Shown here piece after piece: positions 11,059 to 23,040 of a stretch of 64,000 bases of DNA. The position numbers and the translations under genes are program-made. Under the pieces are notes generated by a model. The model did not search any database. It had not been told where the DNA came from and saw nothing but the letters and a program-made list of their open reading frames with translations. Origin of the DNA: Moringa oleifera. Taxonomy: Eukaryota; Streptophyta; Magnoliopsida; Brassicales; Moringaceae. Position 1 is the stretch's first letter. Every line of letters starts with the position of its first letter. The DNA is taken from NCBI GenBank assembly GCA_021397835.1, contig JAJFZO010000565.1:44707-108706 (forward strand), in the 5' to 3' direction.

Positions 11059-11580
11059 GTGATACCATATTTTGAAGGAACCATATTCAAAATGAAAATG
11101 ATATAACTTCACTAAAAATGTTGTTTGAAAAGTACAAGCACAAGTTTGAATAGATTTGAATGAACATTAGGGATAAAAGGCTTACAATTATGTCTAATAC
11201 CAAAGAGATACAAAAAATCACCGCCCTATATAGAAATCTCACAACTCACCACTCACAGAGATATAGATGAACACCATCTTAAGAGATTGTTTCTCACCAC
11301 TCAATGGCTCCCAATCAAAGAAATATAAAGATAAAAAAAGAACTCAAAGAGTTTCTACACATACAACTAAACTTTTTGCTAATAACTAAATCATTTAAGG
11401 CATTTGTTTGACAAAATGAAGTTAGTAAGTTGAAATAAATCTCTCTTAGAGATTTCTAAGGTGCATGCCAACTGTCCATCACTAAAGAAGCTTCCATAAC
11501 TTTCTTTAAAAAAATTTGCCAAGGTGCATGCCAACTATGCATCACATCGTGTCATGGGCTGAATGTGATAACATAACTAA
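11059..11580 (-). mobile_element. M3: module copy, - strand (reference)
   Basis: Reverse complement of the M2 module, diverged. It starts GTGATACCATATTTTGAAGG and ends with GGCTGAATGTGATAACATAA. The middle keeps TCACCACTCAATGGCTCCC (matching GAGCCATTGAATGGTAAG in M2) and two copies of AAGGTGCATGCCAACT (near 11460 and 11521). The M2 reading frame is closed here by a stop a few codons in. Confidence 0.75.
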
Positions 11581-12599
11581 CCCTGCGTCATTAGGTGATG
11601 CAATAATAGGTGTTTGAATCTATATGAAGAGATGTAAGTTAATATAACCAAAACTTTACACAATTAAGTGAAGTTCATGTCAAATTTAGCTTTTTATTAG
11701 ATCCAATCAATTTTTAGGCCTAATTAATTTAATAACCTAATTTACATATTAAGCTAATCTTTTTTTAAATACAAGTAAATTTTAGACTCAATTAATAATT
11801 TAACCCAATGAATTGATAGAATGAATGAATTATTAAGTTAAATTAATTGTTTGGCTCAATTGCATATTAAGCTCAATTATTCATTTGATGCAATTAATTT
11901 GGATATGATCATATCTTAGACTCAATTAGTTATTAGCTCCATTATATCTTAAGTTCAATTATAATTTGGATACGATTATATTTTAGACTCAATTCATTTG
12001 TAAGCTTTTTGTATGAGGGTTCAAGCCTACTATGCCAAATAATATCTTAAGATCTATTAGATTTTAGAACCAATTATATTTTGGGCATAAGTATTTATTT
12101 ATCTCACTTCATTCTCGGACTCAATTATAAATTAAGCCACTAACTATTTATTAAACTTGATTTTATATCAAACTCAATCTTCAATTAGACTTAACTAAAT
12201 CTTATGTGCAATCAATTCTTAGTCACAATTTAATATTAATTGTTAAACTTAATTACATCTTAAATCTAATTACATCTGAAATCAAGTAAATCATCTTGAA
12301 TCAAAAATTATAGAGCTGACAATGATACATATTAGTCAACTAAATTTTTTAAAATAAACTATTTAAATTTAGAATTAAAGTTTTCTTTTGTTCCTGCACT
12401 TGGTTGGTATTCACGTGAATAAGCAAAACTAAATCAAGCTGGCAAGCAATATAATTAAAAATTAATTATAGAAAACACATTATTTTCTATTATACTATGG
12501 ATGAAGATGGCTTCTCATGATTTTTTCCTTAATACATCAACATTCTTAAAATAAAATCCAAAAAATATTTGATAAAAATTAAATGAAAAGAAAAACCAT
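11581..12599. other. X1: AT-rich spacer with degenerate CTCAATTA words (reference)
   Basis: About 1 kb with no gene. It is dominated by recurring variants of TTAGACTCAATTA, AAGCTCAATTAT and ATATCTTAAG at irregular spacing, mainly 11700-12300, suggesting a very old decayed short tandem repeat. The same words reappear just before the gag relic (for example 7176-7210 and 15688). Copies: 3554-4572, 20006-21024, 28431-29449, 35221-36239, 43647-44665, 52072-53090, 60983-62001. Confidence 0.7.
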
Positions 12600-13480
12600 A
12601 ATAGTACTTGCTTCTCACACATCTTCTTCAATGTATTTCACATGTAAGTATCATATAAGCAATACTTTATTTTTATTATGTTTATAGTGTATGATTGAGA
12701 AAAAGGTTAACATTTAACCAAATGTCATAATACAATGAATAATTCAACATAGAATATAATCAAAATTTTCTGTCTTTTAATATTATCATTGCAAATTATT
12801 GAAAGTGTGAAGATTCAAATTCAAATCTACTCATTGAGAATAGTAATAATATAATAATAGTGATGATAACAATAAAGATAATTTTAATAATTAGAATAAA
12901 AAATTATAATTATAATAACAATAATTGAAATAAAATAAAATTTTAAATAGAATATTAAAAATTTTAGCAAAATAAAATAAGATTTTCATTAACAATGAAA
13001 AATAGAAAAATTAAAATTAAGGAGACATGAAGTAAAATTTTGAAAATAAAAAAGTGGTGAAATAAAAAATTACACAAAAATTTAAAAAACCAAAATATTT
13101 TTAAAAAATTAAAAATACAAAATAAAACAAACAAAAAAAAAAGATCTCCATTTCTCTTACTATTTTCTTTAACAATCATTTATTTAACATTAATTTATCA
13201 TAAAATAATTTAAATAAAAACTAAACATATAAATGAAAAAAATTAAAAAGGGATTCTATCTTTCTCTTAGTGTTTTTTACAACGATGATTTTTTAATTAG
13301 AAAAAGTATGATAAGAGATTTTTCTTTCTGACATACAGTGCTCATTTTCCTCAATCACAACGGCACCAAGTATTTCTTAAACTCAGATAAAGATAAAGAA
13401 AAATTGAGAATATGCATTTCTCTTTCAATTCATCCCTTAATTGTCAACTCACCATTATTACGTTACGACTTCTTCATGTC
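12600..13480. other. X2: AT-rich block, missing in U1 (reference)
   Basis: 881 bp, very AT-rich, with AAT/ATG microsatellite-like sequence near 12840-12900 and a pure A run at 13133-13142 whose length varies between units (10, 11 or 13). The short ORFs here are low-complexity (Phe/Leu/Ile-rich) and I do not accept them as genes. I cannot identify the origin of the block. Copies: 21025-21905, 29450-30333, 36240-37121, 44666-45546, 53091-53972, 62002-62880 (damaged). Confidence 0.7.
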
Positions 13481-13826
13481 AATCACCGAGGACACCCACC
13501 ATAAGGTCAGTTATTCTTTTGATCCATCAATAATTTATCCTTTATCTCTCTATAAGTTATGATTATAGTAGAGACCACCACATTACGGTGTTGACCGCCA
13601 AGATCCTAAGGACCACTTTACAATTGTCTTGAGAAATACATTATAGATTTCTTTTTTCAAGATCAAACATTTTTTCTATCTCATTAATTTATGTGAATAA
13701 ATTTATATATATGAATTGGATTGATTTGGGAAACGTATTTTTAGTTTTATGTCATATATAGATTTGTACCGCAAAATAAAAAAAGTCAATGTGGAAGATG
13801 GATCGATTTGCAATATAGTTTTTTCC
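13481..13826. other. X3: unidentified unique segment (reference)
   Basis: About 350 bp of less AT-biased sequence, beginning AATCACCGAGGACACCC and including GAGACCACCACATTACGG and TTGACCGCCAAGATCC. It is neither telomere-like nor module. It could be a fragment of a gene or of a retroelement LTR, but I recognise neither. Copies: 4573-4918, 21906-22251, 30334-30505 (truncated), 37122-37467, 45547-45892, 53973-54318, 62881-63226. Confidence 0.55.
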
Positions 13827-14615
13827 GTTTTAGAACTAAGGTCTAGGGTTTGGGGTCTAAGTTGTATAGTTTATGGTTCAAATGTCCATGATCTAGGGTT
13901 TTGTGGTCTAAAGGTTAGGGTTTTAGGGTTTAGAGTTTTATGGTTTTATATTCAAAGTCTAAGTTTTAGGTTTATGAGTCTTAGGTAGGATTTAGAGTTT
14001 TATGGTTTTAAGTCTAAGGTCTAGGTTTATAACTCTAAGGTTTAGGGCTTAAGGTTTGTGATCTAGGTTCTAAGGTCTAAAGTTTTGAGATTTTAAGGTT
14101 TCAGGGTTTTAGAAACTAAGTCTATGATCTAAGCTATGGGGTGAATGTTTTAGGATTCCAACTTTTAAGGTTTTAGGTTTAAGCTCCAAGGTATAGATTA
14201 GGTCTAGGGTCTAGTCCATGATTAAAGGTTTAGAATCTAAGGTCTAAGGTTTAGGAATTTAGGCTTTGTTTAGGGTTTAGAGATCCCTAATCTAGGATGT
14301 AAGGCCCAAATTTTAGAATTGAGGAATTAGGGACTAAGGTCCAAGGTTTAGGCTTTAGCGCCAAGGATCAAGGGTCTAGGTTTATTGTCTTAGTGTCTAT
14401 TATCTAAGGTTTAAAGGTTATAGGGTCTAGTATTACAATCTAAGGCCTAAGTTTTAGAGTTTTTAAGTTCGTAGGTCTAGGGTCTATAGTCTAACATGTT
14501 GGGTGTAGGGTCTAGTGTCTAAGTTAATATGTCATAGATCTAGGTCCTTGGTTTTGGGGTTTAGAAGGTTTAAGGCCTAGGGTTTAGGTCTATGGGTTAT
14601 AGTTTAGGGTTTAGG
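13827..14615 (+). repeat. T4: degenerate telomere-like tract, TTTAGGG on + (reference)
   Basis: About 790 bp of TAGGGTTTTAGGGTTTAGAG-type sequence with TCTAGGG and CTAAGGTC variants, ending directly at M4. It contains some of the best-preserved motif runs in the unit (near 13916-13940 and 14600-14613). Copies: 4919-5707, 22252-23040, 37468-38256, 45893-46681, 54319-55107, and 63227-64000 incomplete; absent from U4. Confidence 0.85.
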
Positions 14616-15260
14616 CTGATACTAAATTTTGATGAAACGTTATTTAGAATGAAAATAATGTAATTTTGTTGAAAATTTTGTTTATAAAGTACAAGCATAT
14701 GTTTGAATAGATTGCGTGAAAATAAAAGATAAAAGGCTCACCACTCACAAGGTTACTAAAGAGATACAGAAAATCACTACCCTAAGGACAATGATAAGGA
14801 TACAAAAACCTCATAACCCATCACTCACAGGGTTACATATGGGCATCACCCTAAGAGATACAGGGATGTTTCTTACTACTTAATGGTTCTGAACCGAAGA
14901 GATACAGCGGTGAAAGAAAAAAGTCATCGAGCTTCTACATATACAATTAAAGTCTAAGCTACCCTCAATATCTAAAGCATTAAAATAAATATTAGTGCAT
15001 GAAACAACGTTCCATTCTTTGGGTCTTCAAAAAATAATTAAGTTTTTACTAATAACTAGCTCATTTAATGCATTTGTTTGAAAAAAATAAATGGATTTAG
15101 CAGGTTGAAATAACTCTCTCATGAAAATTATTAAGATGCATACCAATTACCTACAACTAAAGAAGCATCAGTAACTTCCTTTCTTTAAAATCTTCTAAGG
15201 TGCATACCAATTGTCCATCACATAGCATCATGGGCTGAATTTGGTAACATAGGCACTCTT
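14616..15260 (-). mobile_element. M4: full module, - strand (reference)
   Basis: This is the second inverted copy of the module. It opens CTGATACTAAATTTTGATG and closes GGTAACATAGGCACTCTT, the reverse complement of the M2 left end. It keeps the internal duplicate AGATGCATACCAATTACC and AGGTGCATACCAATTGTCC, about 65 bp apart. Frames are closed by stops. Confidence 0.75.
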
Positions 15261-15485
15261 GTCTCAATGATGTATGGTCTAGGGCTCAAGCTCTAAGGTG
15301 TAGGATCTATGGTGTAGGGTCTGGGCTTTATAGTTTGAAGTCCAGAGCATGAGAATTTAGGGGTCTAGAGTCCAAGGTTGAATGGTCAAGGGGAGAGTGG
15401 TTTGGAGTCTAGATTTTAAGGTATAAGAGTTAAGGGTCTAAAGTTTAAGGTTCAAGGTTGAATGATTACGGTTGAAAGGTCTAGG
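15261..15485 (+). repeat. T5: degenerate telomere-like tract, TTTAGGG on + (reference)
   Basis: About 225 bp of TCTAGGG, TGTAGGGTCT and AAGGTTCAAGG words, the most diverged of the telomere-like tracts. Copies: 6353-6577, 23686-23910, 30506-30694 (left end lost), 38902-39126, 47327-47551, 55753-55977. Confidence 0.7.
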
Positions 15486-15514
15486 GTGATACCATATTAT
15501 CATGGAAGAGTGTC
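15486..15514. mobile_element. m5: 29-bp end-to-end module remnant (reference)
   Basis: The sequence begins like the right end of a module (GTGATACCATATTATCATG) and runs straight into its left-end word (GAGTGTCT), with everything between missing. It also marks the switch from TTTAGGG-like (T5) to CCCTAAA-like (T6). Copies: 6578-6606, 23911-23939, 30695-30723, 39127-39155, 47552-47580, 55978-56006. Confidence 0.55.
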
Positions 15515-15618
15515 TAACCTTAACCTTAAATCCTAAACCACTTAAACACTTACATTCAACCCTAAACACTAAACCAATTAAACACTTACTTTAAATCCTA
15601 AACCTTAAATCATAAATG
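15515..15618 (-). repeat. T6: CCCTAAA-like tract, short form (reference)
   Basis: About 104 bp of ACCTTAAATCCTAAACC-type sequence. In the short form it stops at a 21-bp filler. In the long form (U1, U7) it continues for about another 190 bp and then switches to a TTTAGGG-like arm homologous to the second half of T3. Confidence 0.75.
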
Positions 15619-15639
15619 TAGGTAAACCATATTATCATG
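15619..15639 (+). other. 21-bp templated filler at the short-form deletion junction (U2)
   Basis: This replaces 502 bp present in the long form. It contains ACCATATTATCATG, an exact 14-base copy of sequence in m5 (15491-15504) about 130 bp upstream. The bases before it (GGTAA) also resemble GGTGAT in m5. Identical copies: 24044-24064, 30828-30848, 39260-39280, 47685-47705. Confidence 0.75.
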
Positions 15640-15688
15640 TAATATTTTATTTGGCTTAATCACATATTAATATCAAATATTTATTAGC
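15640..15688. other. AT-rich spacer before the gag-protease relic
   Basis: About 50 bp reading TAATATTTTATTTGG and CACATATTAATATC, related to the CTCAATTA words of X1. No gene. Confidence 0.5.
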
Positions 15689-16582
15689 TCAATTATAACC
15701 ATCATACAGCACTTTCCTATTATATTGTCAAGGTCCACCCAATAGCAAATGACTAGCATTTATAACCAAGGCCTACCCTATAATAAATGGCAAGCATCCA
15801 TAGGAGTAGCATCTCACCCAACTTTCATCGTTTGTCACCTTGGCACATTTTCAAGTTATGTTGCACTACAATGGACATATCGTGATCAGCATATATCATC
15901 TCATCCTCATTACCATCATGTTCTAGATCATTATTATCTTCATCATCTTCTCCATTACTAACATCATTAAACTAAAGTAACAATCCTTCTATTCAGACAA
16001 TAAGAAGCAATATGCCCAAAATCATGACATTTAAAGTATTTCCTCCACCTTGTGCAGGAGAATTGGATGTTTGCTTGCTGCCAAGAGATCCTTCACCATT
16101 TTCTTGCCCTTTTGACATTGCCTTGCTTAGAAGAGCAAGCTTGGAGTTAACTCTCTTTGATTACACATATTTGGAACCATACCATAATTCCTTTTCAAAC
16201 TTCTGTTGCTTCTTAGTTTTTAAAGTCAATTTACACACATCATTTAATGACCAATATGACAGAAGTTTAACCACTTTAGAAATCTCATATTTCACACTCT
16301 CAAAGTATCTACCAATGGTTTGCTCCTCTAGTTCTACAAGCTTTCCGTTAGCATCAAATTCTACTGCATACTCCTCTACCAATAAGAAGCAATATGCCCA
16401 AAACCATGACATTTGAAAGCATTTCCTTCAACCTAGTGTAGAAAAATTGTTTTCTTGCTACCAAGAGATCCTTCACCAATTTCTTGCCCCTTTCACACCA
16501 ACTTGCTTAAGAGAGTAGGCTTGGAACACTTGTTGAATGCACATCTTTGGAACCATACTATGATCCCTTGTCAAACTTGCAA
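15689..16582 (-). pseudogene. Ty3/gypsy-type gag-protease relic (U2 copy)
   Basis: Same disablements as the copy at 7262-8155. Knuckles lie at 15997-16038 and 16379-16420, YADH at 15882-15893, DACHLL-stop-GRPW at 15766-15801. A G-to-A change in the linker (AGAGCAAGC for AGAGCAGGC, 16131-16139) is shared with U4 only. Confidence 0.85.
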
Positions 16583-18015
16583 ATTATACTAGTGCATGGG
16601 ATATAAGGTTTAGACATTAGAGTATATGGTCTATTACTTACAAATTAGGGTCTAGGTTTTTGCGCTTTAGGTTTAGCGTCTAGGGTCCACATTTTAGGGC
16701 TCTAGGATTATGGGATTTTAGGGTCTTCAGTCTATGATCTAGGGTTTTAGGTTTTAGGGCCCAAGGTTTCATGGTTTTATGATTTTAAAGATTTAGGACT
16801 TAGGGTCAAGAGTTTATGGTTTCGAAGGTCTTAGGTTTAGAGTTTTTGAGTCTAAGGTGCATGACCTATGTTTTAGGTTTTAGGATTTCAAGGTTTAGGA
16901 TATAATGTTAGGTTTCTAAGGTCTTGGGTCAAAATTATGGTCAAAGTTCTTGGGTTAACGTTTTAAGTTTTTGTTTTTAAGGTTTTCATCTTTAGGATTT
17001 TAAGGTCTAGTGTCTAGAGTTTTAAGATTTTATGATTTAGAGTTTCAGGTCATGGTCTAGGGTCTATAGTTTAGGGTTTAGGTTTCTAAGGTCATGGTTT
17101 TGGGTTCGTAATCTAGGCTCTAGGGTTTAAGTTTTACTTTTTTAGATTTATGGCCCAAGATCTAGGGTTTAAGTTCTTGGGTTTTAAGGTCTGAGGTCTA
17201 AAGTTTAAGGTCTAGGATTTTGGAACTATGAATCTGAGGCTTTAAGGTATCATGTCTAGTGTTAAAAAGCTTTGAGGGAGCTAAGATCTATGTTTGTAGG
17301 GTTTAAAGGTTTAAGGTTTTACGGTTAGAGTCTTGGGTCTAAGACATAAGGCTTTAGTGTTTTTGGGTTTTGGGATTTTAAGGTTTGTAGTCTAGGGTTT
17401 TAAGATCTAGGGTCTAATAATTTACAGTGTAGCATCTAGGATCTAGCATGCTTGTGTCACGCTTTGGGTTCTCTCTTTTATCTTTGTATCTCTTTGGTTA
17501 AAAGTCATTGAGTGGTAAGAAACTTCTTTATATCTCTTAGAATGGTGCCCATCTGTAACCTTTCGAGTGATGAATTATGAGACTTCTTTATCCTTGTTTA
17601 TTATTCTTAGGGCGGTAATTTTCTTTATCCATTCGGTATTAAACTTGGTGACCTTTTTTTCTCCTTATTTTCATTCAAATTTGTTTGAACTTGTGCTTGA
17701 TATTTTCAAAAAAATTTATAACAAAGTTATATCATTTCCATTCCAAACATTATTCCATCATAACGTAATATCCCTTAGGCCCTACCACCCTAATCTTTCA
17801 ACCTTAAACCTTAAATGTTAGAATCCTAAACTTTAGACCCTTGACTATTATATCCTAAAATCTAAACTCCAAACCTTAAAATTCTAGACCTTTTACCATT
17901 CAACCCTGCACTCTAAACCCTTAGACGGTTATGCTCTAGACTATAAAGTGTAGACCATATATCATAGACCCTATAACCTATAACTTGAACCCTAAACCCA
18001 AAATTATTAATACAG

Positions 18016-18664
18016 GAGTGTCTATGTTACCATATTCAACCCATAATACTATGTGATGAACAGTTGGTATGTACCTTGGAGGATTTTCACGGGAGGAAGT
18101 TATGGAAGCTTCCTTTGTGATGGGTAGTTGGCATGCACCTTCGCAATTTCCAAGGAAAAGTTATTTCAACTTACTTGACTCCTTCTATTTTTGTCAAACA
18201 AATGCATGTAATAAGCTAATTATTAGTAAAAACTTAATTATTTTTTTCAAAGACCTAAAGCATGAATGGTTGATTTCATGTAATAGTATTTTTTGATGCT
18301 TTAGACATTGAAGGTAACTTAAACTTTGATTGTATGTGCAGATTCTGCTCTTTTATTTCTCTCTTTCATCTTTGTGTCTCTTTGGTTTAGAGCCATTGAA
18401 TGGTAAGAAATATCTCTGTATCTCTTAGGCGGTGCTCATTTGTAACCCTGTGAGTGGTGGTTTGTGACGTTTTCATATCCTTATTTATTTTCCTTAAGAT
18501 AATAATTTTTTGTATCACTTTGGCAATCCTATGAGTGGTGAGCTTTTTATCTTCTATTTTCATTCAAAGATGATGGAATATGTGCTTGTACTTTATAAAC
18601 AAATTTTTCGACAAAGATACATTATTTCAATCCAAATATTGTTCCATCATAATACTGTATCACC
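18016..18664 (+). mobile_element. M2 module (U3 copy)
   Basis: Same ends and length as the U2 copy; no difference noticed. Confidence 0.65.
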
Positions 18665-19483
18665 ATAGACCCTTTCTCTAAACCATAAACAATCAAGACC
18701 TCAGATTTAAGACCCATTAACTTGGACAGTAGACCTTACACCCCACACCTTAGACCCTAGAGCTTAGACTCCAAAACCCTAAAACTCTTCAGACCCTAAT
18801 ACTTGACCCTACAACCTTTAAACTGTAGATATAAACCTAAATACCCTAAATCCTAGATCCTAAACCCATACACCCTCAATCCTTAAAACTTGAACCCTAG
18901 ATCTTAGATGCTAGATTTTAAACCATAGATCCTTGACACTAAACCCTATGCCTTGGACCTTAGTCCTTAATTTCCCAATGCTAAAACCTTAGATCCTTGG
19001 TCCTATACCTGTAAAGCCTAGACAAAAGCTTGAATTCCTAAACCTTAGACCCTTGATTCCAAACTTTAGATCATAGACCCTAAAACTTGTAGCCTGTGAA
19101 CCAAATCTACATCTTGGAGCTTAAGCAATAAACCTTTGAGTTGGAATCCTAGACCATAAACCTTAGGCCCTAGACCTGAGACCTTAAAGCCTTTAGACCA
19201 TAGACCTAAAGCCATAAAACTATAAACTCTAAAATTCTAAATCTTAGACCTTAGTGCTTACGGGTTATGGTTTACGATGTAGCGTTTAGCATTAAGGTTC
19301 AAGGTTCAAGGTTTAGGGCTAAAGATTTAATGTTTATGGTTTATGATTCAGGGATTAGTGTTTAGTGTGTTGTGTTTAAAGTTTACGGGTTAGGATTAAG
19401 GGTTTAGAGATTTTGGATTAATAGTTTGAGCTTATGGTTCAAGGGTAGGATTTAAGCATTTTGATTTCGGGTTTAGGTGTTAG

Positions 19484-20005
19484 GTGATACCATATTTTGA
19501 AGGAACCATATTCAAAATGAAAATGATATAACTTCACTAAAAATGTTGTTTGAAAAGTACAAGCACAAGTTTGAATAGATTTGAATGAACATTAGGGATA
19601 AAAGGCTTACAATTATGTCTAATACCAAAGAGATACAAAAAATCACCGCCCTATATAGAAATCTCACAACTCACCACTCACAGAGATATAGATGAACACC
19701 ATCTTAAGAGATTGTTTCTCACCACTCAATGGCTCCCAATCAAAGAAATATAAAGATAAAAAAAGAACTCAAAGAGTTTCTACACATACAACTAAACTTT
19801 TTGCTAATAACTAAATCATTTAAGGCATTTGTTTGACAAAATGAAGTTAGTAAGTTGAAATAAATCTCTCTTAGAGATTTCTAAGGTGCATGCCAACTGT
19901 CCATCACTAAAGAAGCTTCCATAACTTTCTTTAAAAAAATTTGCCAAGGTGCATGCCAACTATGCATCACATCGTGTCATGGGCTGAATGTGATAACATA
20001 ACTAA
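19484..20005 (-). mobile_element. M3 module (U3 copy)
   Basis: Inverted module with the GATTGTTTCTC allele. Confidence 0.65.
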
Positions 20006-23000
20006 CCCTGCGTCATTAGGTGATGCAATAATAGGTGTTTGAATCTATATGAAGAGATGTAAGTTAATATAACCAAAACTTTACACAATTAAGTGAAGTT
20101 CATGTCAAATTTAGCTTTTTATTAGATCCAATCAATTTTTAGGCCTAATTAATTTAATAACCTAATTTACATATTAAGCTAATCTTTTTTTAAATACAAG
20201 TAAATTTTAGACTCAATTAATAATTTAACCCAATGAATTGATAGAATGAATGAATTATTAAGTTAAATTAATTGTTTGGCTCAATTGCATATTAAGCTCA
20301 ATTATTCATTTGATGCAATTAATTTGGATATGATCATATCTTAGACTCAATTAGTTATTAGCTCCATTATATCTTAAGTTCAATTATAATTTGGATACGA
20401 TTATATTTTAGACTCAATTCATTTGTAAGCTTTTTGTATGAGGGTTCAAGCCTACTATGCCAAATAATATCTTAAGATCTATTAGATTTTAGAACCAATT
20501 ATATTTTGGGCATAAGTATTTATTTATCTCACTTCATTCTCGGACTCAATTATAAATTAAGCCACTAACTATTTATTAAACTTGATTTTATATCAAACTC
20601 AATCTTCAATTAGACTTAACTAAATCTTATGTGCAATCAATTCTTAGTCACAATTTAATATTAATTGTTAAACTTAATTACATCTTAAATCTAATTACAT
20701 CTGAAATCAAGTAAATCATCTTGAATCAAAAATTATAGAGCTGACAATGATACATATTAGTCAACTAAATTTTTTAAAATAAACTATTTAAATTTAGAAT
20801 TAAAGTTTTCTTTTGTTCCTGCACTTGGTTGGTATTCACGTGAATAAGCAAAACTAAATCCAGCTGGCAAGCAATATAATTAAAAATTAATTATAGAAAA
20901 CACATTATTTTCTATTATACTATGGATGAAGATGGCTTCTCATGATTTTTTCCTTAATACATCAACATTCTTAAAATAAAATCCAAAAAATATTTGATAA
21001 AAATTAAATGAAAAGAAAAACCATAATAGTACTTGCTTCTCACACATCTTCTTCAATGTATTTCACATGTAAGTATCATATAAGCAATACTTTATTTTTA
21101 TTATGTTTATAGTGTATGATTGAGAAAAAGGTTAACATTTAACCAAATGTCATAATACAATGAATAATTCAACATAGAATATAATCAAAATTTTCTGTCT
21201 TTTAATATTATCATTGCAAATTATTGAAAGTGTGAAGATTCAAATTCAAATCTACTCATTGAGAATAGTAATAATATAATAATAGTGATGATAACAATAA
21301 AGATAATTTTAATAATTAGAATAAAAAATTATAATTATAATAACAATAATTGAAATAAAATAAAATTTTAAATAGAATATTAAAAATTTTAGCAAAATAA
21401 AATAAGATTTTCATTAACAATGAAAAATAGAAAAATTAAAATTAAGGAGACATGAAGTAAAATTTTGAAAATAAAAAAGTGGTGAAATAAAAAATTACAC
21501 AAAAATTTAAAAAACCAAAATATTTTTAAAAAATTAAAAATACAAAATAAAACAAACAAAAAAAAAAGATCTCCATTTCTCTTACTATTTTCTTTAACAA
21601 TCATTTATTTAACATTAATTTATCATAAAATAATTTAAATAAAAACTAAACATATAAATGAAAAAAATTAAAAAGGGATTCTATCTTTCTCTTAGTGTTT
21701 TTTACAACGATGATTTTTTAATTAGAAAAAGTATGATAAGAGATTTTTCTTTCTGACATACAGTGCTCATTTTCCTCAATCACAACGGCACCAAGTATTT
21801 CTTAAACTCAGATAAAGATAAAGAAAAATTGAGAATATGCATTTCTCTTTCAATTCATCCCTTAATTGTCAACTCACCATTATTACGTTACGACTTCTTC
21901 ATGTCAATCACCGAGGACACCCACCATAAGGTCAGTTATTCTTTTGATCCATCAATAATTTATCCTTTATCTCTCTATAAGTTATGATTATAGTAGAGAC
22001 CACCACATTACGGTGTTGACCGCCAAGATCCTAAGGACCACTTTACAATTGTCTTGAGAAATACATTATAGATTTCTTTTTTCAAGATCAAACATTTTTT
22101 CTATCTCATTAATTTATGTGAATAAATTTATATATATGAATTGGATTGATTTGGGAAACGTATTTTTAGTTTTATGTCATATATAGATTTGTACCGCAAA
22201 ATAAAAAAAGTCAATGTGGAAGATGGATCGATTTGCAATATAGTTTTTTCCGTTTTAGAACTAAGGTCTAGGGTTTGGGGTCTAAGTTGTATAGTTTATG
22301 GTTCAAATGTCCATGATCTAGGGTTTTGTGGTCTAAAGGTTAGGGTTTTAGGGTTTAGAGTTTTATGGTTTTATATTCAAAGTCTAAGTTTTAGGTTTAT
22401 GAGTCTTAGGTAGGATTTAGAGTTTTATGGTTTTAAGTCTAAGGTCTAGGTTTATAACTCTAAGGTTTAGGGCTTAAGGTTTGTGATCTAGGTTCTAAGG
22501 TCTAAAGTTTTGAGATTTTAAGGTTTCAGGGTTTTAGAAACTAAGTCTATGATCTAAGCTATGGGGTGAATGTTTTAGGATTCCAACTTTTAAGGTTTTA
22601 GGTTTAAGCTCCAAGGTATAGATTAGGTCTAGGGTCTAGTCCATGATTAAAGGTTTAGAATCTAAGGTCTAAGGTTTAGGAATTTAGGCTTTGTTTAGGG
22701 TTTAGAGATCCCTAATCTAGGATGTAAGGCCCAAATTTTAGAATTGAGGAATTAGGGACTAAGGTCCAAGGTTTAGGCTTTAGCGCCAAGGATCAAGGGT
22801 CTAGGTTTATTGTCTTAGTGTCTATTATCTAAGGTTTAAAGGTTATAGGGTCTAGTATTACAATCTAAGGCCTAAGTTTTAGAGTTTTTAAGTTCGTAGG
22901 TCTAGGGTCTATAGTCTAACATGTTGGGTGTAGGGTCTAGTGTCTAAGTTAATATGTCATAGATCTAGGTCCTTGGTTTTGGGGTTTAGAAGGTTTAAGG

Positions 23001-23040
23001 CCTAGGGTTTAGGTCTATGGGTTATAGTTTAGGGTTTAGG

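Larger units (their letters stand above)
8027..16453 (+). repeat. Unit U2 (8427 bp; short form, reference copy)
   Basis: This is a full-length short-form copy, used here as the reference for the block-by-block entries. It is 2 bp longer than U3 and U6 because of one extra T in a poly-T run (8 against 7, near 9230) and one extra A in a poly-A run (8 against 7, near 9285). Confidence 0.95.

Noticed and set aside
12964..13179. 71-codon - strand ORF in X2
   Set aside because: Low-complexity translation of AT-rich DNA; its start shifts with the length of the poly-A run between units.
13338..13562. 74-codon ORF across X2 and X3
   Set aside because: No recognisable domain; absent from U1 through the deletion and broken in U8.
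13749..13988. 79-codon ORF recurring in seven units
   Set aside because: Most of it is translated telomere-like sequence (repeated LGF/VLG pattern from TTTAGGG words).
17567..17821. 84-codon ORF in M1 and T2
   Set aside because: Exists only in units with the 7-T run and is frameshifted in U1, U2 and U8; its end is CCCTAAA-like sequence.
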